A stretch of DNA of 64,000 bases from Burkholderiales bacterium (GTDB lineage Bacteria > Pseudomonadota > Gammaproteobacteria > Burkholderiales > SG8-39), in the NCBI GenBank assembly GCA_017880775.1, contig JADGRQ010000008.1, positions 62,001-126,000 of the forward strand, written 5' to 3'. Within the stretch, counting starts at the first letter, position 1, and each line of letters begins with the position of its first letter. Positions 43,557-55,500 of this stretch are shown piece by piece. The notes under the pieces are model-generated. The model searched no databases. It saw nothing but the letters and a program-made list of their open reading frames with translations, and was not told the DNA's origin. Both the position numbers and the translations under genes were made by a program.

Positions 43557-46500
43557 GCCGCTTCCTCGTGGCCGAGCCGTCGTCGTTCTGGGTCGAGCCG
43601 CTCGATGTTTCTTGTTTCTTGTCGGAGTCTTCCGCTGAGGGCGGCGGCGGCGTCTGCGGTTGCGCAGGCGGCAGCACCTGGGGCGGCTGCACCTGCGACA
43701 GCACCACCTGCGGCAGATCCAGATTTTCGACGAGCACTGGGGCTAGGATGGTAACGCTGACCGACGAGCCGAACAGGCCGGTGGCCGCAAGGACCGGCGG
43801 AGAGGAGAATGGATCGGTCGTGAGCACGGCGCACCCGGTGCAGCTGAAGCCATTCATGACCACCGGACCCGTGGCAATGATGCCGGCGTTCGCGTCAGGG
43901 CCGATGCCCGGCAGCAAGGTGACCTTGCCGGAACCCGCGTTGATCGTCGCGCCACCGGCGCCCGCCGCGATAAGCGCGTGGCTGCCCGAACTGGCGTCGA
44001 GCATTACGGTGCCTCCGGTAATCGAGATCCCATTCGCCCTGACGTCGACCGGAGAGGCCCCGGGCGTGACCGTCACGCCTCCGCCTACGTTAACCACGAG
44101 GTTGCCGCCCGAGACCGTGAAGCTGTTGGCGAAATCGATGGAAGAACCGTTCAAGACGACCTGGCCGAGGGTTAGCGACACCGCGCCGTCGACCATAATC
44201 GGGCTGCCATTGAGGATCAGCGTCCCGGCGGTGATCCTACCCAGTTCCGTGTTCGACAGCCCGAAGCCGCTCGCGCCCCCACCGAGGGTGACGATGCCCC
44301 CGGAAGTATTGTTCAACACCACCGTTCCCGCGCCCGCGTTGACGGTACCGCCGATGTTCATGTCGCCACCAAACAGGCTCACGAGCCCGCCGCCACCCGT
44401 TATGGTGGAACCGCCAACGACGTTGAGCAGGCCGGTCCCCGCGCTCGCGGTCAGCGCGCCCGCGCCGGAACTGACGTTCGCGCCCACGCTCAAGACCGCG
44501 CCGAAGAGGCCGAGATTCCCTCCGGCGCTGATCGGCGCACCGACGCCAAAGCTACCCGTCGCCGACATCAACAGATCACCGCTCGCCCCGATCGGACCCG
44601 AGGTCGCGATCGCTCCGGTGTTGCCGATCGTGACCCCGCCGCCGGTCTGACTGACGCCGGCGACCGTCAAGAGCGGCGCGGCGTTGCCGAGCACGACCGC
44701 CCCGCTGCCGCTATTTGTCAGGTTCACGGTATTCACGAGGTTGCCCGAACCCAGGTTGAGGCCGCCGGTCGCGGCCGCCGCAAGCACATTCGCTTGGACT
44801 CCCCCCGCACCGCTTCCGATGGGCCCGCCGGCGTTGAGCGAAACGCTGCTGCCCGGCGCGCTTACTCCATTCAGGACGAATCCAGTGCCGTTGGTGAAGC
44901 TCACGTTGCCGCCGCTCGTGACCGCGCTGAAGCTGCCGACGGCGTTCGCATTGCCAAGCGTCGTCGTCCCGGTAGAGAAGGTATCCAGAACCGCGCTGCT
45001 GATGATTCCCGCCGCCGACTCCGTGATGGTGCCGCCCAGCGCGGCGAGCGTAGCGTTGCCCGAGATCGCGGAAATGCCGCCCGATCCCAGAACCACTTTC
45101 CGGTCGGCGCTCACGAATACATCACCCAGCGACGCCGCCACGTTGGCGTTGATCAGGACGTCGCTTGCCGCGCCGAACGCTTCAAGGCTGACGTTGGCCG
45201 CATTGATGCCAGCGCCGACCGTGATGCTGCCGTTGCCTGCATCCAGCGCCACCAGGTTGTTGCTCCCTGGCGCGGTGATGGCCCCGGTCGTCGTGATCGC
45301 GCCGGTGAGGTTCCGGACAGACACATCGCCGCCGCCGCCCTGGTTGATCCCGGATACGGTCAGCGTACCCGTCGAAGAAGTCAGCGCGATGTCGCCGACC
45401 CCGGTATTCGTCGCGTTCACGGTGCTGAACGCATTACCGCTATTGGGAAGACCGGTGCCGCCCAGGGAACTGGTGATCAGCAGGCCGGTGCTCGTGATGG
45501 CACCGCTCTGGGAGATCGCGCCGCCCGCGGTGAGCGTGACGGGGTTCGCCCCGGTGCTGATGCCGGTCACGTTGAGCGCGCTCGCGTTGACCACCGTGAC
45601 GGCGCCGCCCGCCGTGACGTCAAGATTGGCGATCTGGTTGCCGGTTCCAAGCAGGTTCATGGCCCCGCTTGAACTTGTAGTCAGCTGGCCGGTGCCAATC
45701 GAGGCCGTCGCGGGCTCGGTGATCGCACCCGTCGGGGCCGCAAGCGTGATAGCGCTCGCGGCGATCGAGTTGTTGATCGCCAGGCTGCCGCTCGATTGCG
45801 TGATCGAAAGCGTGCCGCCCATGTTGATGCTGCCGCCGGTCTGGCTGAAGCTTTGCGTGACGCCGAAAGTTCCTGAGCCCGACACGCTGCCGCCGGTCTG
45901 CTGATATCTCGCGGTGTTGAGGCTCGAGTTGATGCCGAGCGCTCCGACCGACATATTGAGCGTGCCGCTGCTCGACAAAGTATTGAGCGTCGTCGCGCCG
46001 CTCACGAGATCGTAGTTGACCGTGGATCCCGGCGGAATGACAACCTGTGCGACGTTGGACGCGTCCGGCAGCGCTCCGCCCGCCCAGTTCGCGGCAACTG
46101 ACCAGTTGCCCGACGCGCCGCCGGTCCAGGTCACGCTCGGTAGCTGTGTGATGTTTGCGCTGAGAACGGAACCGGACGCGGCAAGCGTATAGTTCGGCGC
46201 GTCCGCGCCAGCCAGCGTGAGCCCGTTGACCGTAACGAGATTGCCGGTGCCGACGTTGCGGTCGGCAAATGTTCCCGTTGCTGCCGCTGGATTGAGGCTG
46301 ATCGCATCACCCGCCACCGCTCCGCTGAGATTGGCGCCGCCCACGTTGAGCGTCGCCGTGGTATTGCCGTCGTAGACCTTGTTGTTGGCGGCGAGCCCGG
46401 CAGCGCTGATCGACTTCGGTGTGATCGTGCCCGCCGCGCTGTTGGTGAGCACCGAATAGTTGTTCCCGGCATTGCCGTCGTTCACCACGAACCCGCCGTT

Positions 46501-49500
46501 CACGTTCAGCGTGCTGGCGTTGAGCCCCAGCACGTTCTTGCTCGCGTACGACTCGCTCAGCGCGCTCACCGTATCACCGCCGACCAGCCCGGCGGTTGTG
46601 GGGGTTCCCGTCGAGCTCGTGGTGCCGTCATACACCTTGCTCGCGCCCACCGCGTTCACCGTCAGTGCCGCCTTGTTGATCGTGCTGCTGGTGTTGTTGA
46701 CCAGCGTGACGTTGTAGTTGCCGCCCGCGTTGCCGTCGTTCACCGTCACGCCCGCGACGCTCACCGTCTTGTTGCCGATCCCGGCGTGGGCGTTGGTGAA
46801 GGCAAACGTGCCTGCCAACAGACTGTCCAGCGCGTTGCCGTTGCTCGCGTTGGCGTACAGCGTGCCGCCGGTCACCGTCGCCGCTGCACCCGGTGCCGCC
46901 AGCGTGCCGTCATAGGTCTTGGTGACGTTCCCCGTCGACACCGTTAGCGCCGCCTTGTTGATCGTCCCAATCCCGGTCCCCGTCAGCGTGCCGGTCTGCA
47001 GCGAGTAGTTCCCAAGCTGGGTCGACCCGCCCGCGACGTAATTGCCCGTGGCGAGCGTCGTGCTGACGTTGTTGCCCCCGCCTGCGTTTGCGGTGGCGTA
47101 GCTGCCGAGCGTCTGGTTGATGCTCGCCGAATCGCTCGCCACGAAGCCGCTCAGGCTGAAGTTGGCTGGCATAAGGGTAGCCACCGTGGTGCCGTCATAG
47201 ACCTTCGAGACCGGACCCACCAGCGCCACGCTCACCGATAGCAACGCCGGGTTGATCGTGCCGATGCCCGTGCCCGTAAAACTCCCGCCAGGCAGCACAT
47301 AGTTCGTGAGGATCGTTCCGCCCACCGGGCTGTAATTGCCGGTTGCGAGCGTGGCGCTCACGTCGATGCCGCTTCCGGCGCTGGGGCTTGCATAGGTTCC
47401 CGCGCTCTGCGTGACGCTTGCCGACTCCGTGCCCACGAATCCGGTGAGGTTGAAGTTCGCCGGCGCAAGCGTCGCCGCCGTGGTGCCGTCGTAGGTCTTC
47501 GTCACCGGGCCAACGAGGGTCAGGCTGAGCGGCGCAGCCGTGATCGTCGCCCCCGTGCCCGCGCTCGCCGGCACGCTGTAGTCGCTCGCCACGCTGCCCG
47601 CGCTTCCCGTCACCCCGCCAATTGATAGCCCGCTCGCGGTGAGCGTCGTGGCTCCGACCACGTTGGCGTTGTTGTAGGTGCGGCTGGTACTGCCGATCGT
47701 CGCCGCCGTGTCCCCCGCCACCAATCCACTCACGCTGAAGCTGGGCGTAAATCCAGCCGGCGCATTGATCGTCGCGTCGTAGGCCTTGGTCACTCCGGTG
47801 TTCGTCAGCGCCACCGTCAGCGACGCAGGCGTGATCGACGCGGCTACGTTGGTGCTTGCCGGAACACTGTAGTCCGTCGTCGCGCTGCCCAGGCTTCCGG
47901 TAATGCCGGTGAGGGCGAGTCCCGCAACGCTGACCGTGTTCGCGCCGGCAACGTGGGCGCTGTTATAGCTCGCTGCGCCGTTCGTGATCGTGGCGCCGCT
48001 ATCTCCGGTCGCGAAGCCCGTGACGCTGTAAGCGGGAGTAAAACCGGCCGGCGCCGCGCTCGTGCCGTCGTAAGCCTTGGCGACGGACACATTGGTCAGG
48101 CTGACAGCAAGCGGCGCCCGCGTGATCGTTGCCGTCACGCTCGCGCTGGGTGTGCCCAGGCTATAGTCGCTCGCCAGACTCGCGTTGGCGCCCGTGATTC
48201 CCGTGAGCGACAGTCCGCTCACGGCGACGGTCGTCGCGCTCGCCACGTGGGCGCTGTTATAGGCGCGGCCCGTGTTGCTGATCGTCGCGGCGGTGTCTCC
48301 GCTCACCAGGCCGCTCACGCTGAAGGCGGGCGTGAACCCGGCAGGGGCCGCGGTCGTGCCGTCGTAGCTCTTCGTCACGCCCGTGTTGGTCAGGCTCGCC
48401 GTCAACGGCGCGGCCGTAATCGTCGCTGCGACACTGGCGCTGGACGCACCGAAGCTATAGTCACTCGCAAGGCTCGCATTGCTTCCGACCACACTGGTGA
48501 GCAACAGCCCGTTGACGCTCAACGTGTTGGCGCTTGCCACGTGCGCGCTGTTGTACGCGCTTCCGCTATTGCTGATCGTGGCCGCGTCCCCCGCAATCAG
48601 CCCGCTCACGCTGTACACCGGCGTAAACCCAGCCGGCGCCGCGGTCGTGCCGTCGTAGCTCTTCGTCACCCCCGTATTGCTAAGACCCACCGTCAGCGGC
48701 ACTGCCGTCACGGTACCGATCGCCGCGCTCGCGCTCGCGCTGCCCAGCTGATACCCGTACACCGTCGCCGAACCATTGGTGGCGCTCGCGATCGCCAGCC
48801 CCGATGCGGTGACCGTCTTGCTGACTCCGGCATGCTTGGTGTCGAAACTTCCTGTCGCAGGATTGTTCAGCGTGACCGTATCGCCGCCGATCGCGCCGGT
48901 CGCCGTGTAATTCGCGGGCAGCAGCGCCGCGACCGTCGTGCCGTCATAGGCCTTCGTGACGGATCCCGTCAATCCGGGAGTGATGACAGGTGCGAGCGAA
49001 TAAAGCAGACCGTTGCCCGTCCCCAAAACGCTGGTTACGCCATAGGTCGCGTTGTATTGCTTGAAATTGGAGGCAAGTCCCCCAAGCGTGTCCAAAGTCG
49101 GATTCGCTGAATATACGAGCCAGCGCCCCGAACCAGGACTCAGCGCCGAGGCGCCCGCGTTGTTGACAAAATTCCCGCCCGAAGCGAGCACGATCGAATC
49201 CCCGGCACCGGTCGCACTCACGGCTCCGTTCAGCGTGATCGTTCCCGTGGCAGTAATCGTCGCGGTACCGCCACCCGCGGCGCCGACTCCGCTGATGGCG
49301 AGCGAACCGGTGTTCCTGAAGACCACGTTACCCGTGCCGGTATTGTTCGCACTCAGATTGGCGACGGCGGTGTCGAGCACGATCCCGTTCGCCGCGCCCA
49401 GGCTGAGCGTGGTAGCGCTGACGTTGTTTGCAGCACCGTTTCCGTCAACGATGCCCCCGGTCGGCGCATTGAGCGTCAGGCTGTTCGCGCCCAGTGTTGG

Positions 49501-52500
49501 GCCATTGAGGAAAATGTCACGCCCGGAGGTGAGCGAAACGTTGTCGTCTGTCGTGGTCGACCCCGATAGCGTGATATCCGATGTTGCGCCGGTAGTCGTG
49601 ATGTTGACCGTCTGCGCGCCGGCGGGTGTCGTCAGCCATCCGCTGCCGAGCGTCAGCGCCTGCGCGTTGTTGAACGTGATGTTGCCGCCAACCGTCGACG
49701 CGACAAAGTTTGAAACTGCGTTTCCTGTTCCCAGCAGGCTGGTGGCGCCGTTGGAACTGGTCGTCAGCGTGTTTGCAGCGATCACGGAATTTGCCGCCTC
49801 GGTGATCGACTTGCCGGCCGTGTCCGCGTGCAGCGTCACATTGCCCGCGGTGCGAATCGCGGTTCCCACGCTGCCGGTGGCGTTCAGCGCAATATTGCCG
49901 CCGGCCGTCACGGAAATGTCGCCGCCGGCGGCTACCGCGTTGGATGATCCAATGAAAGCGCGTCCGCCAATTCCGGCATTGAGGGTAACATCGCCGCCGC
50001 TGTTGATGACGATATCGGTCGTGACACCGCCCACCGAGTTCGTACCGATCGTCACCCCGGAAACACTGCCGCCGTTCAGGACAACGTTTCCAGTTCCAGT
50101 CGTCGTGAGGTGCAAATCCGTCGGGCCAGGCGTGCCCCCGCCGATGCCGCCGGTCCGCGCGCCGGCAAAGCTCCCCGACGCTCCGCCGCCAGTGAGGGTC
50201 ACGCTCGAAGCGGTAATGTTCTGATGTGGCGCCTGGATGGTTGCCGAATTGTCGATGCCAGCCGCGCCCGCATTCACTTGAATTGCGCCAGCTGATATGT
50301 TCTGCGTACCAGCTTGCGCTCTGATAAAAGCGTTATTACCGATATTCGTATTGGTGGCGCTGACGAACGTATTGTTGCCGCTTGGACCGGCATTGATCGT
50401 GATGCTCGGGTTGTTCGCGGTCACATTGCCTGCAATCGTCTGATTCCCAGACGTTGCGTTGATTTGCGCGAGGTTCCCGGCGGTTGCTGTTATAGGGGTG
50501 TCACCCGTGCCGCCGGTCAGGCTGATCGCGCCGCCCGGTGCATTAAACGTAATCGATTGCTCGCCAGCTCCGGTCTGAAGGATCTGAGCATGCGCCGAGC
50601 CGAGCCCGCTACCGCCGATCAATGTGATACCGCCCGAGCCCACGGTAATGATTTGGTCATTCACCGCCCTTACGCCCGCAAAAGTGTTGATGCCCCCCGC
50701 ACCGCCCATCGCTGAAATCGAGGCTGCGGAGATATTTTGCGAACCGTCCGAAAATATGTCGGCCTCATTCCCATCGGTCGTAGAACCGCCCGATGCGCCG
50801 CCGGTGAGCGTTATTGTCGGACTGCCGGTGATGACCTGACTCGCCCCCGGACTTTCCGCGCGGACGAACGCTTGATTACCGTTGCCGATAGTGCCGCCCG
50901 TCAGCTTGAGCTGCCCGCCGCTCGTGAAATCGATCTGCTGCAAGGTGCCGTCCGAACGGAGGTCGCCGTTGCTCCCTGCGGTTGCTGCAACGGTATCGGT
51001 GCTCGAACCGCCTCGGATATCGATGGTGCCGCCGCCGTTGACCGTAATGTGCTGCGTTCCTACGGTTCCGGACTGACGAATCAATCCGTGATTGCCGACC
51101 AAGCCAGCGCCGCCGATGAGCGTAATGCCTCCTGCTCCGACCGTAATCGCCTGATCGCTGGTAGATTGGATGGACGCTCCGTTCCCTCCAACGGACCCGG
51201 AGCCTCCGGTTAGCGTAATGCTGCGCGCGCTGACACTCTGAGCGCCGGTTCCGAATGCAAGCAATAGCGCATTGTTGAATCCGCCGCTCGCCCCGCCCGT
51301 CATCGTGATATCGCCGGCGCTTACGGACTGCAAACCATTGCCGGAATTCTGAATCACCGCGCACGCGCCCTCCACGGTGCACGCGCCAGGACCCGCGACA
51401 CCCGGCGCCGTTCCACCTGTAATCGTCACCGTGCCCGGCGTGGTGATGGTCTGCGTGCCGGTAATGCTAAGAATGCGCGAAGCCTTGCCGTCCGTATTAC
51501 CGCCCAAAACCGTTATTGAGCCACTTTGCCCGACGTTTCCGGCAGTTACGCTTTGGTTGGCCCCTTGCATCGACGCAAGACCGGTACCAGCCGCAGAGCC
51601 GACATTGATGGCGTTATTCGAGGCAGCACCCGTGACCAGCAACGTCTGATCGCCGGCGTTGGACGTGATCAACGCATCGCCACCCGTCGCGAGCAGATCA
51701 ACCTCGCTGGCGTTATTTACCGTGATCATCTGAGCGCCAGAGCCCGCACTCTGGATTCTCGCACCGCCTGCAACAGCACCAGTGTTTGATACGACCAAGC
51801 CCTGGTTCGACGCATTCATGCCGGAAGTCGTGATGCTTTGCGTCCCGAAAGAAACGTTGATAATGTTCGCACCACCCAATCCACCCGCAAGCGACTCAAC
51901 GAATTTCGCGCTGATCGTCTGACCAGCGTCGGCACTCAGAGTTGCAGTTGCAGAACTGCTGCCGCCCGCGACTGATTTAACCGTCAACCCGCCATTGAGG
52001 TTGATGTTCTGCGCGCCCGTCACGCTCTGCACAGTCACCTGACCGTTTGCGCCGCCCGACCCCGACGACTGGATCATCAGGTTGCCGCTACCAGTCGCGG
52101 CGGAAGTATCAAACTTTTGCAGCCCGGAAGCGGTACTGATGGTTACGCTGCTGTTTGCACTATTGTTAATGCTGATCTGATCAAAGGCGGTAAACGTCTG
52201 CGTACCTGCACCGGTGACTGAAATCGTCTCCGGTCCCCCGCTGCTGCCCATGGCAATGTTCCGGCCCTGGATCGACATTGAGCCAGTCGTATTGCCGGCG
52301 CCGGTTCCCACCTGAACAACAACGCCGCCGAAATTGACGTCGCCGACGCCTGAGCTATCGTTGTCGGCAGCAATCGTAAGATTCCTGTTGTCGGCGAGAT
52401 ACACATTGCCGTTGGTGACGAAAACGTTGTTGTTCGCCTTCAGCTCGAGATGATGGTTGAACGGAGTGCCGGAGGACCCCATATCGGCCGCGGTGGTCAG

Positions 52501-55500
52501 ATTCACATTGTTGCCCGCGAGCACCCGCACTGTTCCGGCATTGATGTTGCTGTTCGCAATCGTGGTGTTGACGTTGACGTCGCCGGTGCCGTCGGAGCGG
52601 CCGATCTCCAGCGTACCGGCTGTGACATTGCCTAGTTCACTCGGTGACAGGCTCATGACCCCACCTGTGGGTCCCGACTCGATGTTGATGGTCTGAGATA
52701 GCGTGGTGGGCCGCAGCGTTACGCTATTCGCTCCCGCGTTGACCGCGCCGGTGATATCCAGGTCATCGGCGGTGACGATGATATTGCCGCCGGTCTGGCT
52801 CATTCCCGTCACGGTGAGCTTGTTGCCGGCGGCTTCGGTAAACTGAATGCCGCCCGAGGTTGTGTTCGAGGCGTTGAGATTGGTGACTACATTGTTGCCG
52901 TTGAGCGCGATGCCGCTATTTGCCGTCGCCGCAAGCGCGTTTGCCTGAATCAGGCTGTCCACGCCTTCGCTGATCGATTTGCCGGCCGCGTCGGCGTGCA
53001 GCGTGACATTTCCCGTAGTGAGGATCGAAGTGCCGACGCCGCCACTGGAATTCAGCGCGATGTTGCCGCCCGCCGTCACCGCGACGTCCCCGCCTGCGAC
53101 AGCTCCGCTTGGACTGCCGATCCTCGCCCCCGATACCGTCCCCGGGTTGAGCGTGATGTTGCCCCCGACGTTCATCGTGATGTCGGTGGTCTGTCCGCCA
53201 AGGAAGCCGCTGCCGATATTGGCGCCCGAACCGGAATTGGTGCCCCCCGTCAGAGTGAGATTGCCGTCGACGTTGAGCGTTAAATTTGTCGGGGTGGGGG
53301 TCGATCCGCCTCGCCCGCCGATCGCGGCGCCACCACCGGTGGTCGCGGTCGCGCTGGAACCGCCGCCCTTGATCGCGAGATCGCCGTGGACGTTGATGAA
53401 CTGAGCCGGTGCCTGGATCACCGCGTAGTTATTGATCCCGCCGGCGCCTGCATTGAGCGTCACGCCGTCCGCAGTGATGGTTTGCGTCCCCCCGACCAAA
53501 TCGACATCGAGGATCGCGGAGTTGCCTTCCAAGTCCACTCCACCGCTCGCCCCGCCGGTCAGCGTGATGCTGGGCGAATTGGCTGACGTCGTTCCCGTGA
53601 TCGTCTGCGTGCTGCCACCAGTCCGCGTGTGAATTCCGACACTGTTGCGGCTGCCGACCGTCCCGCCAGTCAGAGAGATCGCACTGCCAGGCGCAGTGAA
53701 GCTGATCTGCTGCGAATCGCCATCAGCTGTGATGTAAGCGTAACTGCCGTGGCCGGATACAGTGCCAATCCCTGATTGCGCGCTCGACCCGCCGTGCAGC
53801 GTGATCGCGCCGCCCCCTCCCACCGTAATCAATTGGCTCGTGCCGGCCAACCCACCCTGGAATACGGAAGCATAGTTGTCGGTGAGCGGACCGCTACCGC
53901 CCGTCATCGTCAGACCGCCGCTGCCCACCGAGATGCTCTGGCCTGAATCGCTTGTAATCTGCGCGAAGTTGCCGGTGCCGAAGCCGCCTCCGCCCGCACC
54001 TCCGGTCAGCACAATACTGGGGGCGACGAAAATCTGAGCGGCACCGCTGCGAATCTGCGCGAAGTTGCTGGTGCCGTTGGCTCCGCCGCTGAGCACCACA
54101 GCACCCGCAGTAATGTTCTGCGCGCCCAGGTCGGCCCGGAGGAGCGCGAAGTTGCCTTCTCCGGCAACTCCGCCGCTCGCACCGCCAATCATCGTGATGG
54201 TGGGCGAGCCAGTGATCGTCTGCGTGCCGCCACTAGTCCGCGTGTGAATTCCGGCATTGTTGCGGCTGCCGACCGTCCCGCCCGTTATGGAGATCGCGCT
54301 ACCCGGCGCAGTGAAACTCAACTGCTGCGAATCGCCGTCGGCAGTGATGAAAGCGTAACTGCCGTTAACGGTGCTGCCGATGCCCGATTGTGCACTCGAA
54401 CCGCCGCGAAGAGTGACCGCCCCGCCCCCATTTACCGTGATGGTCTCACTGGTGCCGGCGAGCCCGCCCTGGAATATCGAGGCGAAGTTCTGCGTCAATG
54501 CTCCGCTGCCGCCGGTCATCGTCAGACCGCCGCTACCCACCGTTATGCTCTGGCTCGCGTTGCTTTGGATTGACGCGAAGTTGCCCGTGTCGATGCCGCC
54601 GCCGTCCGCGCCGCCGGTCAGCGTGATACTGGGGGCGACGATCGTCTGGCCGCCAGGGTTGTAAATCTGGGCGTAGTTGCTAGTACCGTTGGCTCCGCCA
54701 GTGAGAAGCACCGGACCGGCAGTGATGGATTGCAGCCCGGTGTAGCCAAAGATGCCCGCCAAGTTGCCTTCTCCGGAAATCCCGCCACTCGCTCCGCCGG
54801 TCAGTGTGATGCTCGGCGCGCCGGTGATCGTTTGCGTGCCGTTCGGTGCGCAGGGCCCCTGGGATGAGCATAAAAAGATCTCCGCGAAATTGCGGCTTCC
54901 GTTAGTGCCTCCGGTAAGCGCGATGGCGCCTCCCGCGGTGAAGTCGATCTGCTGCGAGTCCCCGTTCGCGCCAATGAAAGTGCGACTGCCATGACCGGCG
55001 CTGCCAACGTTGGTCTTGGCGGATGAACCGCCAACCATCGTAATCGACCCTCCACCGTTCACGGTAACGGTCTGGCTGGTACCCGTCGCTGCATTCTGGA
55101 AAATTTGCGCGAAGTTGTCGGTAGCGCTTGCCCCGCCGCTGCCTCCGGTCAGCGAAATACCGCTTGTACCAACGGTAACGCTCTGGCTCCCGTTGCTCTG
55201 GACAAAAGCCACGTTGGTTGATCCGATCGAGCCGCCTTGCAGCGAAATACCTTTCGCCGACACCGTCTGGGGGCCGGTCCCCGTGTTGTATACGGACGCC
55301 TCGGCGCCAAACGTGGAAGCAGTGTTGGGCTGGGTTCCGGCAGTAATCGACAGCATCCCGGTGGTCGAAACAGTCTGGGGACCGGAACTTGAAAAGATAC
55401 CCGTATTCGTGGCGTCCGCGATACCGCCCTGCTCGGTAATCGAACCGCTCTGACCCGCGGTGCCTGCCGTGACGCTCTGGTTGTTACCCGAGATGTACGA

